The notes: generated by a model from the letters alone, not told the origin. A stretch of 64,000 nucleotides of DNA from Hybos culiciformis (GCA_964007475.1 OZ023274.1:30621250-30685249), one strand, 5' to 3'; numbered from the stretch's first letter, positions 22,001 to 33,000 are shown. A program made the numbers and translations.

Positions 22001-22879
22001 TTCCGTGTTAACCTCATTAACTACTTTTTTCTTACAAACTATAGCAAAGTGATTTGATCCATTGCAATTTGAACATTTTTTTCCGAAAGCAGTACACCTA
22101 CCCTTTTCATGCACTTTACCACAAAAATTGCATTCAAATTTGCCCTTTTTGTTAAAATTTGAATTTTTATTAAAATTATTATAATTTTTAGAATTATTAT
22201 TTTTATAATTACTCTTACCAACGGCATCAACAATTACCTCAGATTGGTTCAATACATCCATTTGTTTTGCTGTTAGTTCGGATGAACGTGCTATGGAAAT
22301 CGCTTTATCTAATGTTAATCCATCATATTCTAACAACTTTTTTTGTACTTTTTTATCATAAATTCCAAGCACGACTCGATCTCGAAGCATTCTTTCTTCG
22401 TCATGAAAATTGCATTTTTTAACTAATTTTTTTATTTCCATTATGTACATATCAAATGGTTCATTTAACTTTTGACTTCTAGTGTGAAAAATAAAACTTT
22501 CGTATACCTCATTTGTTTTGCTTTTACAAAAATTTTCAAAGGCCTCTATTACTTTATCTAACTTTTTTCGGTCTTCATCCTCAATTTTTAAAACATTATT
22601 AAAAGTTTCTGTAGCTTCCTCGCCTGCAGAGTTCAAAAATACAGCTACTTGAACCTCGGCTGGTTTTTTAGCTAGTTCAACTGCTGTAGAAAATACTTTA
22701 AAATTTCTACTAAAAACTTGCCAGCTTTCTGCTAAATTTGCATTATTAAGATTGAGCTCACTCACTTTTTTAATGTAATCCATATTTGTGTTGAAATATA
22801 CCACACGAACCCTTTTAGGTGGTCTGCCTCGTTTTCTAGGTGATATAATTCCTGCTTCTTTATTTTTGGCTTTTGCCAT
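19088..22879 (-). CDS. Gag-Pol polyprotein of the gypsy-type element
   Basis: The 1263-residue frame has no stop between gag and pol. Residues 14-26 are very basic and contain RGRPPK, an AT-hook core. About 40-220 is the capsid-like Gag region. Two zinc knuckles follow: CX2CX3HX4C at 250-262 (shortened) and CX2CX4HX4C at 269-282. The protease motif DTGA is at 333-336. Reverse transcriptase spans about 455-660, with FDVKDGF (D545) and YIDD at 605-608. RNase H spans about 745-870, with D754, an acidic residue near 789-791, D816 and D862. Integrase has the HHCC finger (H968, H971, C1001, C1004) and D1032, D1085, E1120. The D1085-E1120 spacing is 34 residues, one less than the common 35. A C-terminal domain follows, ending near LRRNSF. 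The ATG at 22879 follows an overlapping 9-codon upstream frame. Translation as one fusion protein, cut by its own protease, is inferred. Confidence 0.95.
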   Translation of the reverse strand: MAKAKNKEAGIISPRKRGRPPKRVRVVYFNTNMDYIKKVSELNLNNANLAESWQVFSRNFKVFSTAVELAKKPAEVQVAVFLNSAGEEATETFNNVLKIEDEDRKKLDKVIEAFENFCKSKTNEVYESFIFHTRSQKLNEPFDMYIMEIKKLVKKCNFHDEERMLRDRVVLGIYDKKVQKKLLEYDGLTLDKAISIARSSELTAKQMDVLNQSEVIVDAVGKSNYKNNNSKNYNNFNKNSNFNKKGKFECNFCGKVHEKGRCTAFGKKCSNCNGSNHFAIVCKKKVVNEVNTENNSNLSDNELYFDSIGKTGNENSWYENLKVGGQIIRFKLDTGAAANILPSTFTKHFEEKINKNNSVKLLAYNGTNIDTLGTINLKCVAGNKISIEEFYITKTDKIPILGLNSCVSLELVKRINTVKILNKTELIAKHKKVFTGLGCCFKNFHIDLKHGAIPVAKPSRRIPISLREPLKIELDRLVKNNIIEPVNEPCEWVSNIVIIEKPNKIRICLDPKQLNLAMKDEFYEIPCIDELKSKFSNKFFFSVFDVKDGFFQIELDSHSRKLCAFSTPFGIFRYIKLPFGIKIAGEVFQKINESIFSDIPNTIIYIDDIAVAAETEDQHDQAVKAILDRALKHNITFNPDKIQYKLNEIEFLGHTISAKGISLNQKRITTIENLEPPACKNDLQKLLGFINYIREFIPNLSEISTPLRELLKKNVHFEWRNDHEICLNKIKKLITTAPILKSFDCKVKVTIQSDASQNGLGACLMQNSKPVSFASCSLNDTQKQYSQIEKEFLGIYYACKKWHALIYGRDVDVITDHKPLLGIMSKDFHKIPSPRLQKLKLKLQKYKINLKYVPGKFLYIADYLSRNKSKEILPDKETQDLNDMIHTINISNERKEKFKTETKKDQLLENLKNLIKQGWPKSKKQVQDNLKCFWNQRNNIFIDDELIFFGDRVFVPRNLRAEILQYLHLSHQGIEKTKKRARSLIYWPGLNNDICELVAKCKFCQKYQPSNIKEPLINHEVPLYPYQKIGMDIMEVASKNYLIIGDYYSKYLDIIPINRKTAKVLIEKLEYVFSVYGIPRTIIADNMPFNSFEFLNFAKNLDIEVITSSPKYPKSNGLSEKFVNIAKKLVQKSLDSKTNLWLNLLEYRNTPITNSKLSPCQILMGRQTRTLLPGNNFLFESKFKNKFDHVIQENNSKNKFYHDRTAKIRKDFKKGQNVWIKEGKCWLPAVIENVHKTPRSYMIKLHNGQVLRRNSFFIKKRNY

Positions 22880-22889
22880 TCACAACCAT
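22860..22889 (-). promoter_or_regulatory. Short upstream reading frame overlapping the gag-pol start
   Basis: An ATG at 22889 opens nine codons and stops with TAA at 22862-22860, in a different frame from gag-pol. It overlaps the gag-pol ATG. If translated it could reduce or modulate initiation, which is inference. Confidence 0.6.
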
Positions 22890-22950
22890 GTGGTTTAAAG
22901 AAAAAAAAAACTCTTCTTATTTCAATTTTTTCTTTTTAATTATTTTTATA

Positions 22951-22962
22951 CAGGCTGCGCCA
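22951..22962 (-). promoter_or_regulatory. Primer-binding site
   Basis: TGGCGCAGCCTG directly follows the 5' LTR in element orientation. It begins with TGG, complementary to a tRNA CCA end. TGGCGCAG fits the 3' end of insect tRNA-Ser as used by 17.6 and 297-like elements. The primer identity is inferred. Confidence 0.8.
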
Positions 22963-23168
22963 TGTATTGATTCTGATAATCTTCAATATCGAATGATCTT
23001 TATTTCTATTATTTCATTATATTAAAATACAATATGTAGTTTATATATACCTAGGTTTATATGTATTCTTAACCTAATATATAATTCATTATTCGTATAC
23101 AATTAATTATATATAAACCTAGAGTGATTCAATAATTTAATTAATATTTTATAAACTCAATTCTTACA
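22963..23168 (-). repeat. 5' LTR
   Basis: 206 bp, identical by eye to the LTR at 18473-18678. It supplies the promoter (TATATAAA box) for the minus-strand transcript. Confidence 0.95.
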
Positions 23169-23173
23169 TGAAT

Positions 23174-26100
23174 AGTTCAACTCAAAATAGAAACAAGTGT
23201 GAATATATGATTCATAATATTTTTTCAATACATTAGAATTGTATTGAGTTTTTTGTACCAAGTCAAATTTCTATTCGCAAGTATAGTGAATAGTGAAATA
23301 TGTATTGCGTATATTGAATGCATTGCGTAATCTTCTAAGGAAATTTAATTTCCTAAAAAAAATTAAATATTTCCTAAAAATTTCCTAAAAAAATTGTTAA
23401 AAATGTACCTATACTTAATTAGATGATATTTTTTTCATTCATACGTATTGTTTTTATATTAGGCACTTGCTGCATTCATAGCATTCATAACAAAAACAAA
23501 TCAACATCAAGTGGTATTGAGTAGATATTGTTGTTTTGCAAGTCAATGTAATATAAGTGTTTCTTATGTGCAAGTAGAATATGAATAGCTCATTTTTTTT
23601 TTTCTGTAATTCGTATTATTCTGTATTGAAATATTGCGAGTGATTTGTTTTTGTTTATGAGTAGTATTACGCAGTTCTCTGGTTTGCACCGATCTTTACA
23701 GGTCAAAAATCAAAAATAGGCTGAGAGAATTTGATATGATGTCCAAAGAGAAGATTAATTGCTTAGGAACGTCACAACAGCGAAAATCCGTTTTACCCGC
23801 CTATGCCGTTTTAGGCCATTTACCCCTACATCCTTTTTCACCCGTTCATGCTTTTTTTTATTTTTCATTTTTCAAATAAAGTGCAAAATTTGTAATTGAA
23901 AAATGAATAAAAAATTTAGAATTTCGAAAAAAATTAATTTATTCAATATTATGCGTTTTGGCATAGGATAAAAATTTGTTTAGGGTAAAATTATTTTTTG
24001 TTTTTCCCGGGATTATTGTGCATAATCAATATCGGACTTGTGTATACAATTTTCAGTTATGCTCTAAATATTAATAACTAAAAATTATTTTTTATTGTTT
24101 AAAAATAAAAAAAATAAAATTTTATATAATTTTAAATTCATTATTTTGTATTTTAAATGTTTATTTATTTTCTGTTATAACATTAAACATTTTCCACTTT
24201 GTTATTTTTATGACCATAAATTTTTTACCATGGTAATGCTTTGTTTTTCTTTTTTTTATTTTTAATATTTTTATTTTTTTTTTGATAAAATATTAAAATT
24301 TATTTTTTTTTTTTTCATATTTTTATTATATTTCATAATACAAAAAAAAACATATCTGGAACAAATTGTTTTTATGTTAATTTATATAATTTTGTCACCA
24401 GGCTGAGGGAGATTAAAAAAAAAAAAACTGAAAGATATTATAAAATTTAGCTCCCAATCACACAGGGAGATAAAATATTTATGAATAAATAAAATATTTT
24501 TTAAGTTTAGTGTACATAAAGTTAATGAATTAATGAATATTCAGATAAGTTTTTATGTACAAGAAAAACAGCCTAAAAAAAATATCTGAACGTTTTTTGA
24601 TTATTCCACTATCGATTAATAATATTTATATATAGTTATATTTAAAAATGTTTTTATATTTTAAGTTTATTAGGTGCAGCCGTAGGTTCAAAAAATTTAT
24701 AATATTTAAGAATTATCACCTTAAATTTTAAAAATAAAATTAAAACACAATGCAACTTTAATGAGACCACAAAATATTGAGTGTCATGTTTTAATGGAAA
24801 TATTGTCGCTGCAAATACATAAAGACAACATATCATTCGTCGTTTGTGACGTTTTCTATGGAATATTATATATAGGTATAGTTTTTTTTTTTTTTAAGAA
24901 TTCCGTTTAGCTTTAGATAAGTTAACATTATATTCAAATCTTTTTAGTTTTATAGCCTGGATATATAATATTCAATATTAAAATATTAATTTTAAATTAA
25001 AATTAATAATATATAGTTTTAGATATTTGTAAAATTTCAATAATAATGATCTAAAAAAGAATGAATATTTGATCTTTACATAATCTGTCGATAGTTAAGA
25101 AAAAAACTATAATATGTATGACTGTATGTTTTTAACATAAAAATAATAGTATACTGACTTTTATTTTAATGATGAATAAATTATAGGTAAATTTTCTTTC
25201 AAAAATTTATTTTTATCTATACTTATATGTTTTAATTTATCTTCAACGAAAGACGAAGGATATTTTTTTTCGCAGTTTATAAAAACAAGTCTTTTAGTGA
25301 TATGACTCTGTATACACAATTAACATCAAAATTAGTGTAGCATAAAATATATATTAATCTAAAAATCTGAAATAGCTAAGTTAATGTATATACACCTACT
25401 TAATGTTTCAAATATCGTTATGGTTGGTATGGTATAATAGTTCGATGAACTTTTTCAACTTGATATATTTCTTGCATGTATTTATTATGTATTGATATAT
25501 GTATTTATTAATAATTGAACTATTTCTATGAAATTTAATACTAAAAAGGATTTTTTTTTATTAAAAAAGCTTTTAGATGTTTTTTTATGTAAAAACATTT
25601 TTTTTACATTACTTTATTAATTCATTAGAGTTGCATTAATGATGGATTTTCATTTAGTAAAACATTTTCTTTGATATCGAATTACATAAATGTGTTCAGC
25701 GTAAAAAAATATAAAAAATAAAATCCATAAAACAAAAAATTCTGATATCACCACCACTTTTTTTTTCGTAAAGCTAATTATGTAACTACGTGAAAATAAA
25801 ATTACATGATAACTTTTTTTGTATGTATAATTTTTATATAACATTTAAATTTATAGTAAAATTTAAGGGATTCAATTTTTCTTTATCCGAGCATTTTTTC
25901 AAAACATTATTTTTCTGTTTAAGTGCATCCTAAGAAGCTTTTAATTTCGTTAGAGCTATAATGATAGATAAATTCGAAAAAATTAATAGCAGAATAATTG
26001 AATTTTTAAACATAAAGAAAAGAACACAGACCATTATTATCTTTGTAAATTTCCACAAGATGAAAATTAGATTTTTTTTCTAAGTGCAGAAAGAAAAACA

Positions 26101-27808
26101 TTAATGATCTTATTATATCCTGAAATCATTTTTTTTATTTTAATTATATTTTGGTTATTGGTTGGCCACTTTATAGGATATAGTCAATTACCACACAGCA
26201 GGGTTTTTTTTAGGTTTTGATAACGAATTATATAGAATTGGATTAACTATTAGTTCTACGAACTGGGAGTAAGCTTTATTTGTTATTAATTATTTTATTA
26301 ATTATGCTTTAAATTAGAAAATTTAAATACGATGTTGAAGTCTTACAGATTTTTACATATTTTTCGGTTTTTTTTAAATCTTACAAAAATTGGTGGAAAA
26401 TCCAATCGATTAAATTAATTAAGCTTCATCACCAAACAGCAGTTTTTGTATATTTCAGCTTAACTTTTGATATTTCGTTTAGATTATATTAGACAATAAT
26501 GTAGTGCATCGCAAGAACTCCCAAAAAAACGTAATGTATGAAGAATATTTTTGTAAATATACGTGGGTTAAAGAAATTTGTAAACGTTCCATGCCACCAA
26601 CGAAATAATTTATATACGTTTAAACTAGAATATTATTAATTGATTGTTTTTGTCCATTATTTTGGTACATTATGGTTTCGATTTTATAATTATTTATACT
26701 TTTATTTGTGAAATTCAAAATGTATATAATAATTAATTTTCTATTTATAAAATAGTAATAATAACAATAATTTTATCGTTGTAGGTTAGGCATTATATAA
26801 TTTATTAAAAATTTATATTTCATATATTTTATTATATTAATTTGCTTATTCGACTATGAAAAACATAAATAAATTTTATTGAATTTAATTTTTCTTTTAT
26901 TATTATTATTAATATAATTTTTTTTTTGTGTACTAAATTATTTTCCTAAAAGCAAATTAAAATGATCTAATTTGAATTGAAAAAGCTTTAATAAAACTAT
27001 ATATGTATGTGTATATATTTATATGTACAAAAATAAAGTACATTATTATAATATTCTTTATCTCAAACCCAAAAAAAAAAAAAAAAAAAAAAAACTATGA
27101 AAATAAAAATATATAAGGGAATGATTCTGCTTGCCTGATATATTTTAAAAACATTAATGAAAATAATTTTTAATTCTTAATTATGCATAAATTAAATATG
27201 CAAATTATTTTAATTTTCCACAATCTAATATAATAAATTTTATGTGGAAAAAATATATGTATATACATATGTATATATATTTTCATAAAAGGAAAGAGTT
27301 TTTGCATAAGACAACGACATCATCATCATCATCATTCCATTCTGAATGGAAAAATCAAGATAAATTTTTGAAATTAAACAAAAAAAATGAATATAAGAAA
27401 GAATAATTTTATTTTATTTTAATTAAAAAATACAATCTTAATTGAAAATTAAATAAAGCAAAATTTTATTTAAAGTTTAATTGACTTCTAACGAAAATTC
27501 CTTTCATATAATACAATATGTATAGTATAAATAATTTTCTATATAACTTTAATTTTAATTTTTTTTCTTTTTTTTATTATTTTAAACTTTATCCAGCTTT
27601 TCGCTTGATAAAATTTTTATTATTATTATTATTATAATTTTTTTTTATTCGGTGGTTTGGATAGTTTGCGACAATATTTTAACGTAAATTTTACGTTTAA
27701 TATTGTACAGTCAAGAATAATTTCATTTAAATTATACAGTTGATAGTAAGAAAATTTTACAATTTTATATTTTATATAGTTAAGTCTTTCAATGATATTC
27801 GTTAATAT
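23174..27808. other. Long AT-rich stretch without genes
   Basis: The sequence is dominated by A/T runs and short TATATA repeats, with a poly-A tract at about 27069-27093 and an ATC microsatellite at 27321-27335. Apart from the inverted end near 23802-23829 I find nothing supportable. Confidence 0.5.
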
Positions 27809-27817
27809 TATGTATAC

Positions 27818-28164
27818 GGCGCCGTGACATTTGTCTGCGAGACATTTATCCGCTATGAAATTTGTATGGAAAACTTCGCGGACACATGTCATTTTACAAA
27901 TTGACATTTGTCCGCGATTGTAAAATGACATTTGTCCGCCGCGGATAAATTTTTTAGCGGACAAATGTCGTTTTACAAAATGTCATTGGTCCGCGATAAA
28001 AATTAATCGCGGACAAATGCCATTTTGCAAAATGACATTTGTCCGCGGCATACAAAAGTCATTTTGAATCGCGGACAAATGTAATTTTGATGTCCGCGAT
28101 ACAAAAACAAATCGCGGACGAATGTCACGCGGACAAATGTCTCGCGGACAAATGTCCAACCCCC
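27818..28164. mobile_element. Palindrome-rich element with 9-bp target duplication (MULE-like)
   Basis: The flanks tatgtatac (27809-27817 and 28165-28173) are a perfect 9-bp duplication, as for Mutator-like elements. The interior is almost entirely alternating copies of GCGGACAAATGTCATTTT and its complement, roughly fifteen in 347 bp. Terminal arms share GACATTTGTC-GCGAGACATTT. No frame is present. The superfamily assignment rests only on the duplication length. Confidence 0.75.
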
Positions 28165-28173
28165 TATGTATAC

Positions 28174-29789
28174 AACAATGATGAAGATGAAAACTTTACT
28201 TTGAAATTAAACTAAACAATTAAAAAGTTCTAGAAATATTTCTGTAAATATGTTACGCCCCTGATTGTGACCAAGTATCTTAAAATTTAAATATCCTAAA
28301 TAGAACCCCGTTCTTGTGAGGTACTGTTTTGTATTTTTGAATATTAGTTTGTAATAATAAGTAATGAAACAAAAAATATTTTAGTTATTATTTGATTCTA
28401 TAATTTCCGAGCTGTATCGTGTAGAATTTAAAGAATACAGTCATTCTCTTTAGTTGAATAGTTTTCATCTTTATCTATTCATTTGAATTATTTAAGTTAA
28501 GAATGTGCTGATTTGTTAAATAAGGATATAAATGCAGAAGATCAAGTATACTGATGAATAATAATAGTATCAAGAAGAATTAATGAATTTATACAATGAA
28601 TCGAGATTTCACTGTAATTTTCGAACTTTAAGATATTGTTAGGTAAAATATTATACTAATATGTAAATATACAGCATAGATATAGATAACATATATATTC
28701 ATTTTTATATATTATTATTTTTCTTTTAATATTTGTTGAGTGAAATTCAATTAAGAATTTTCTGGAAAACAATGTTTCTATTTATCTTTATGTTATTTTT
28801 ATTTTTTAAATTTTTTGATAATGTCGAAAGAAAATTTTATACTCTTTACTTTTATAAAAGTTTGTCATTTAAGGTTTAAAGTTTATTTAAATATTATTAA
28901 AATACAAAAAAAAAATTTAATTTTATTTAATTTTCATACATAAAAGTTAAAAAATAAATAAATTATTCTATTCAAAATCTTTGTTTTCATCTTAAGATTT
29001 TCAGATTAAATTATATTTTATTTTATATATTTTCTTCTTTCATTTTATATTATTATTATTATAAATTTAAGGTCAAATATCAAGAAAATTTTAGAAAGTT
29101 TTATTTAAGGAAATAATTTTTATTTTAATTGATGTATTTTTCTTATTTTCATGTTTTACAGTCAGAAATTGATTTTTTTTTCTTTTGATTATGCAATGTT
29201 TATGTTTTTTGTATCGTAAAATATTAAGATTTTTAGTTTTATATTTGATGTTTTTTTAAGTGTTTGAAAAAAATTAAAATAATATGTATAAATGGGATTA
29301 TACATAAATTTATAAATTTTAGGGACTGAAGAGAGCATTCAACTTTATTCTATTTATTTATCTTTGGGTGCAAAGAAAATATTCTATTGCAAAAAGTTTG
29401 TAATTCCAACACTAAACATCTCACATATACTTTATAACTATAAGTTGCACTTTCAAATATTCATAATTTTTCTTTTCCATCATATAGTTAATATTTGAAC
29501 TATTTTGTTATATAAATATCCATTTACATATTTATATATCGTTGGTTTACAAACTCACCTAGTACATTTTTTTTTTTATGATTTACTCATTATAATGCCA
29601 ACTTTATGCTGCCAAAACCTTGTTACTCGTACCCGTACGTAACTTGATATTGTGCAAGTTATATGGCTTAGTTTAATGTCACCAAACCAATTACGTATAG
29701 TATTATAATATAAATAATATAAATACATATAAATAATTTGGTGGAGGCTCTTCAGCCAGACAATTCCTAGTAATTGATGTCACAATTAT
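28174..29789. other. AT-rich stretch without genes
   Basis: Nothing supportable was seen on either strand. Confidence 0.45.
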
Positions 29790-30115
29790 TGAGCATTTAG
29801 TGCTTAATTTGTGACTATTAGTGCCTATTAGAATTTGTGCTCGCTTGGTTTTTGATAAATTTTGATTTTCGAATTTCGAACATGGGTCAAGGGGTCTCTT
29901 TGGCCGGATTCGAATTTCGAAAAAATAATGATGCTATCATTTAGTGCTTAATTTGTGCCTATTTGGGCTACAAAAACTAGAATTTGTGCTCTTCAAAATT
30001 ATGTGAAAACAATTTTTTTTAGATTAGGCCAAATTTCCAAAATTTGAACCTAATTTTTTTTCGTCGAATTTACAAAAAGCGAAAATGCCACCATTAAGTG
30101 CTTAATTTGTGCTTG
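29790..30115. repeat. Diverged tandem repeat of about 150 bp
   Basis: ATTTAGTGCTTAATTTGTG recurs at about 29792, 29938 and 30090 (the last with one change). AGAATTTGTGCTC and TTCGAATTTCGAAAAA-like segments sit at matching offsets in the first two units. The third unit is truncated. A GC-rich patch (30150-30180) follows. Confidence 0.7.
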
Positions 30116-30786
30116 CGTTTACTGTACTCTGTGAAGGGTGTCGCAAAATTAGAAGGGTGGGGTGCGGGGCGGCGGGCTCAAACTTCTTAAATATCGATTT
30201 TAAAAAAAACATTTTTTTTTGACTAAGTTCTTCTAAAAACCAACGATTATTTTCCACACTAAGCTATCATACTATACAATGTATTACTATTAGTAATAGT
30301 TTCTTAGTGAGATATGGACTTCATTAATCTATGTAATTCTGAAGCTTGAGTAAGATTTATGATTATTTACTAAGAAAATTATTATTTTTTGTAATCCTAA
30401 CATTTTTTTTCTAAACATTTCCTAATGTCCTAATGTCCTGGTATCCTTAAAAAAACTTTTTTATTTTTGCAAACATTTAAAAGAATTAAGTTAAAAAAAA
30501 AAAAACGACGAACATTTAATTCTCAGAAAATTCGAAGACTTTTAGAAAAAAAATTTTAAGTGGCATAATTTCTAAAGTAAATAAGAATAAATTTCTTCAA
30601 AGATTTCATTAAAAATCTATAAAGCAAATAGAATTAGGTCTATATTACATAATGTAATAATTTTGACCCACATATTAATGTAATTAGGTAATAATACTAA
30701 GAAATTTCAACTTTATGGCCGGTCAGGCAGAAGGAAAAAAAAAATAATAATAATAAAAAAATTTGTGCCTTGTTTTGTTTAATTTA

Positions 30787-31562
30787 CGCACAGAAAAAAA
30801 TTTGCTCGTACTCATTACGTCAAAAAAGTTCGTTAATGACATTCTCGTTAAGATAACGAAAAATAATGAATAATTACGTTTTTGTAACGTAAATTTCGTT
30901 TATTTTCTTATTACGAACATTTTTTTCATTTTTAGTACTCGTTAAAAAAGTTCGTTATCGTTAAATACGGGAAACAAAAATTTCAATCCATACAGAACTT
31001 ATATTTTCCATTTTACACATTGCCGTAAATGTAGTTCATAGCTCAGTGGCAGAGTTGATGGATTGCGATGTTTAGGACAGTGGTTCGAAGCTACAAGCGG
31101 GCATAAAAAAAATTATTAAAAAAAAATCAAATAAAAAAATTTAAAAAATAAATAAAAAAAAAAAAAAACATAAATAAAAAAAAATAATAAATAAAAAAAA
31201 ATAAATAAAATAAAAAAAATAAATAAAAAAATAAAAAAAATAAAAAAAAAATAAATAAAAAAAAAAAAATTAAAAAAAAAAAAAATTACAAAAAAAAAAT
31301 AAAAAAATAAATAAATAAAAAATAAATAAATAAAAAATTAAATAAATAATAAAAATAATGTTGTCTAGTAAATTTTTTTTTTCGTATTTGCGGTGTTTTT
31401 GCTGAAGAATTTGAAAGGTTTTTGGTTTTGGGGTATAACGAACTTTTTTAACGAACTACGAGCTTTTTTCAACGAAATGTTCGTTGTAGCCAAAATAACG
31501 AATTTTTCGTTGATATTAACGAATTATTTAGTTATTAGTAAGAGCAAATTTTTTTCTGTGCG
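30787..31562. mobile_element. Inverted-repeat element with TAACGAA arrays and a tRNA-like cassette
   Basis: The ends are CGCACAGAAAAAAATTTGC at 30787 and its exact complement at 31562. The match continues for about 24 bp and then weakly. Both subterminal zones are filled with TTCGTTA/TAACGAA motifs (30820-30970 and 31436-31530). The interior holds one tRNA-like cassette (31000-31103) and about 250 bp of AAATAAAA repeats. No target duplication or transposase was found. Confidence 0.75.
31000..31103 (+). repeat. tRNA-like cassette with conserved leader
   Basis: The leader TTATATTTTCCATTTTACAC precedes the A-box-like ATAGCTCAGTGGCAGAG and B-box-like TGGTTCGAAGC. An A-rich tail follows. It is the most diverged copy of the cassette seen at 2712, 3825 and 52109. 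Confidence 0.6.
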
Positions 31563-32062
31563 TATATTAAGTAAAATTTTAGACATTCAATTTAAAATTA
31601 AAGTTAACAGAAAAGATTTAGTTTTTTCCTCGATTTTAATAATGTTAGAGACAAAATGAAATCCTGTCATTAAAGCTCTTAACTTTTAGTTTTAGTTTTT
31701 TTTAAAATAAACTTTGAAGTATCCAGTTGTAAATTAAAATTTTTTTATATACATATATAGATAATATATGTTTTTACTTACAGTTAAGATATTTCATTTA
31801 TAATTTTTTCTCGATACCTATTGAATACAATCATAATTAAATTTCTGAAGATTGAAATTTTTATAAATTTTGTAGACCCCCAAAAAATTGATTTTATTTT
31901 AATATGAATTCAATTTAAGTTGTATAGTAAATGCCTATGACAAAAAAATTTTGCTCTGCTTAAAAATTATGGGAAATGATCTAGCTAAGTATATAGGTTA
32001 TTTCTTATTATTTTATATTATGTATAACATAAGATACTTTCAAAAAGTTATGTTGTTGTCAT
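31563..32062. other. AT-rich stretch without genes
   Basis: Nothing supportable was seen. Confidence 0.4.
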
Positions 32063-32489
32063 CAGTGCTGTAACTAATCAGGTGCAACAGGTGCACTCGC
32101 ACAGGGCCTAGGATCTGGGGGGCCTTGGAAATGGTAAACTAAAAAAAATTAATCGATAATAAAAATTTTTGAAAATATAAAAATTCGGATCTCGAGGAAA
32201 ATTCACACTTATAGGTGTTCAGAAAATTTTTCTAATGCAGGAAAATGGCAAATTATCTCCTACCCAGAGACCTGAGGGCGGACTTCAAAAGTTCTCCAGA
32301 TTTTATTCAAATTTGGTACGTAAAAAGAGGAAATGATTAAAAACGTAAATTTATAAGGATATAATTCAATTTCGTATAATTTAATTGAATACGTAGAAAT
32401 GATAAATCTTAATTCCCCTTAGATATTTTCCTCAAATTTATAAAATAACTAGCTCCTATAATTGTTTATCAACCTGACAACAAAAATTC

Positions 32490-32632
32490 CATTTAGGAAA
32501 ATATATCATTCGGACGGAGTACGTAGCTGATCACGGGTTGACGGCTATATTATATAAATCTCACATCGTTGAAAGATAAAAAAAACGTCGAGCACAGCTA
32601 AACCACAGCAATGTGTGGCCGGGTACAGCTAG
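32490..32632 (+). mobile_element. Helitron-like 3' end
   Basis: The segment contains ACGTAGCTGATCACGGGTTG and closes with ACAGCAATGTGTGGCCGGGT, then ACAGCTAG before a T. A terminal CTAG|T after a short hairpin-forming stretch is the usual 3' end of insect non-autonomous Helitrons. The 5' end was not located. Confidence 0.55.
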
Positions 32633-32944
32633 TATAATATATTACTCAATTGTTCATTATAATTATAATTTTTTATTCGAAATTCGTATACATACTATAT
32701 GTTCAGAAATATTAAATCCCAACTTTAGAAGACTGTTCTTTTATTTAACTATAGTTAGTGCTATAAAGGTACAACTATAGTTAGCGCTATACAGGTTCTA
32801 AATACATATAGGTTTCTGATAAAATATATTACTAGTATCAAATAAAACCCCTAACGCAGATGTAAAAATAAATTTTTAATATTTTCACAAATTTCGATAA
32901 GTTAGTTGGAAGATTTAAATAATTTAAGCGCCCTATGCAAAGGC

Positions 32945-33000
32945 GATTATCCAGCGCCCCAGGCAAGGGCCTTGCTCGCCTGTAGCTTGAGCCGGCCCTG
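32945..33000 (-). mobile_element. Solitary hAT terminus
   Basis: On the minus strand the end reads CAGGGCCGGCTCAAGCTACA, a typical hAT terminal sequence. No partner end with a matching 8-bp duplication (ctattatc expected) was found to the left. It sits exactly where the transposase homology of the host hAT begins, so it probably interrupted that gene. Confidence 0.55.

Larger units (their letters stand above)
18473..23168 (-). mobile_element. Full-length gypsy-type (Metaviridae) LTR retrotransposon
   Basis: The 4696-bp element lies on the minus strand. It has 206-bp LTRs, primer-binding site, a single gag-pol frame, polypurine tract and 5-bp target duplications. The two LTRs read identical base for base as far as I could compare, and the coding frame is uninterrupted. 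It therefore looks like a very recent insertion. No envelope-type frame is present. By integrase and RT motifs it belongs with the gypsy group, perhaps near the Mag/K02A2.6-like lineages. Confidence 0.95.
17310..23829. mobile_element. Possible DNA element that received the gypsy insertion
   Basis: Bases 17310-17337 (TAGGGGAAGTAGCCTACAAC) and the reverse complement of 23802-23829 (TAGGGGTAAATGGCCTAAAA) match over about 28 bp at roughly 80%. Both lead into GGCATA. GGGTAAAACGGA-type motifs lie just inside both ends and again in inverted form at 17518-17560 and 17871-17910. Without the LTR element the unit would be about 1.8 kb. It has no transposase. The inverted ends could also be two independent fragments of the same family. 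Confidence 0.4.

Noticed and set aside
27069..27341. CRISPR-like or regulatory array
   Set aside because: Only a poly-A tract, TATATA repeats and an ATC microsatellite are present.
27632..27964. 110-codon open frame on the minus strand
   Set aside because: It runs into the GCGGACAAATGTC palindrome array, whose repetitive translation explains the open frame.
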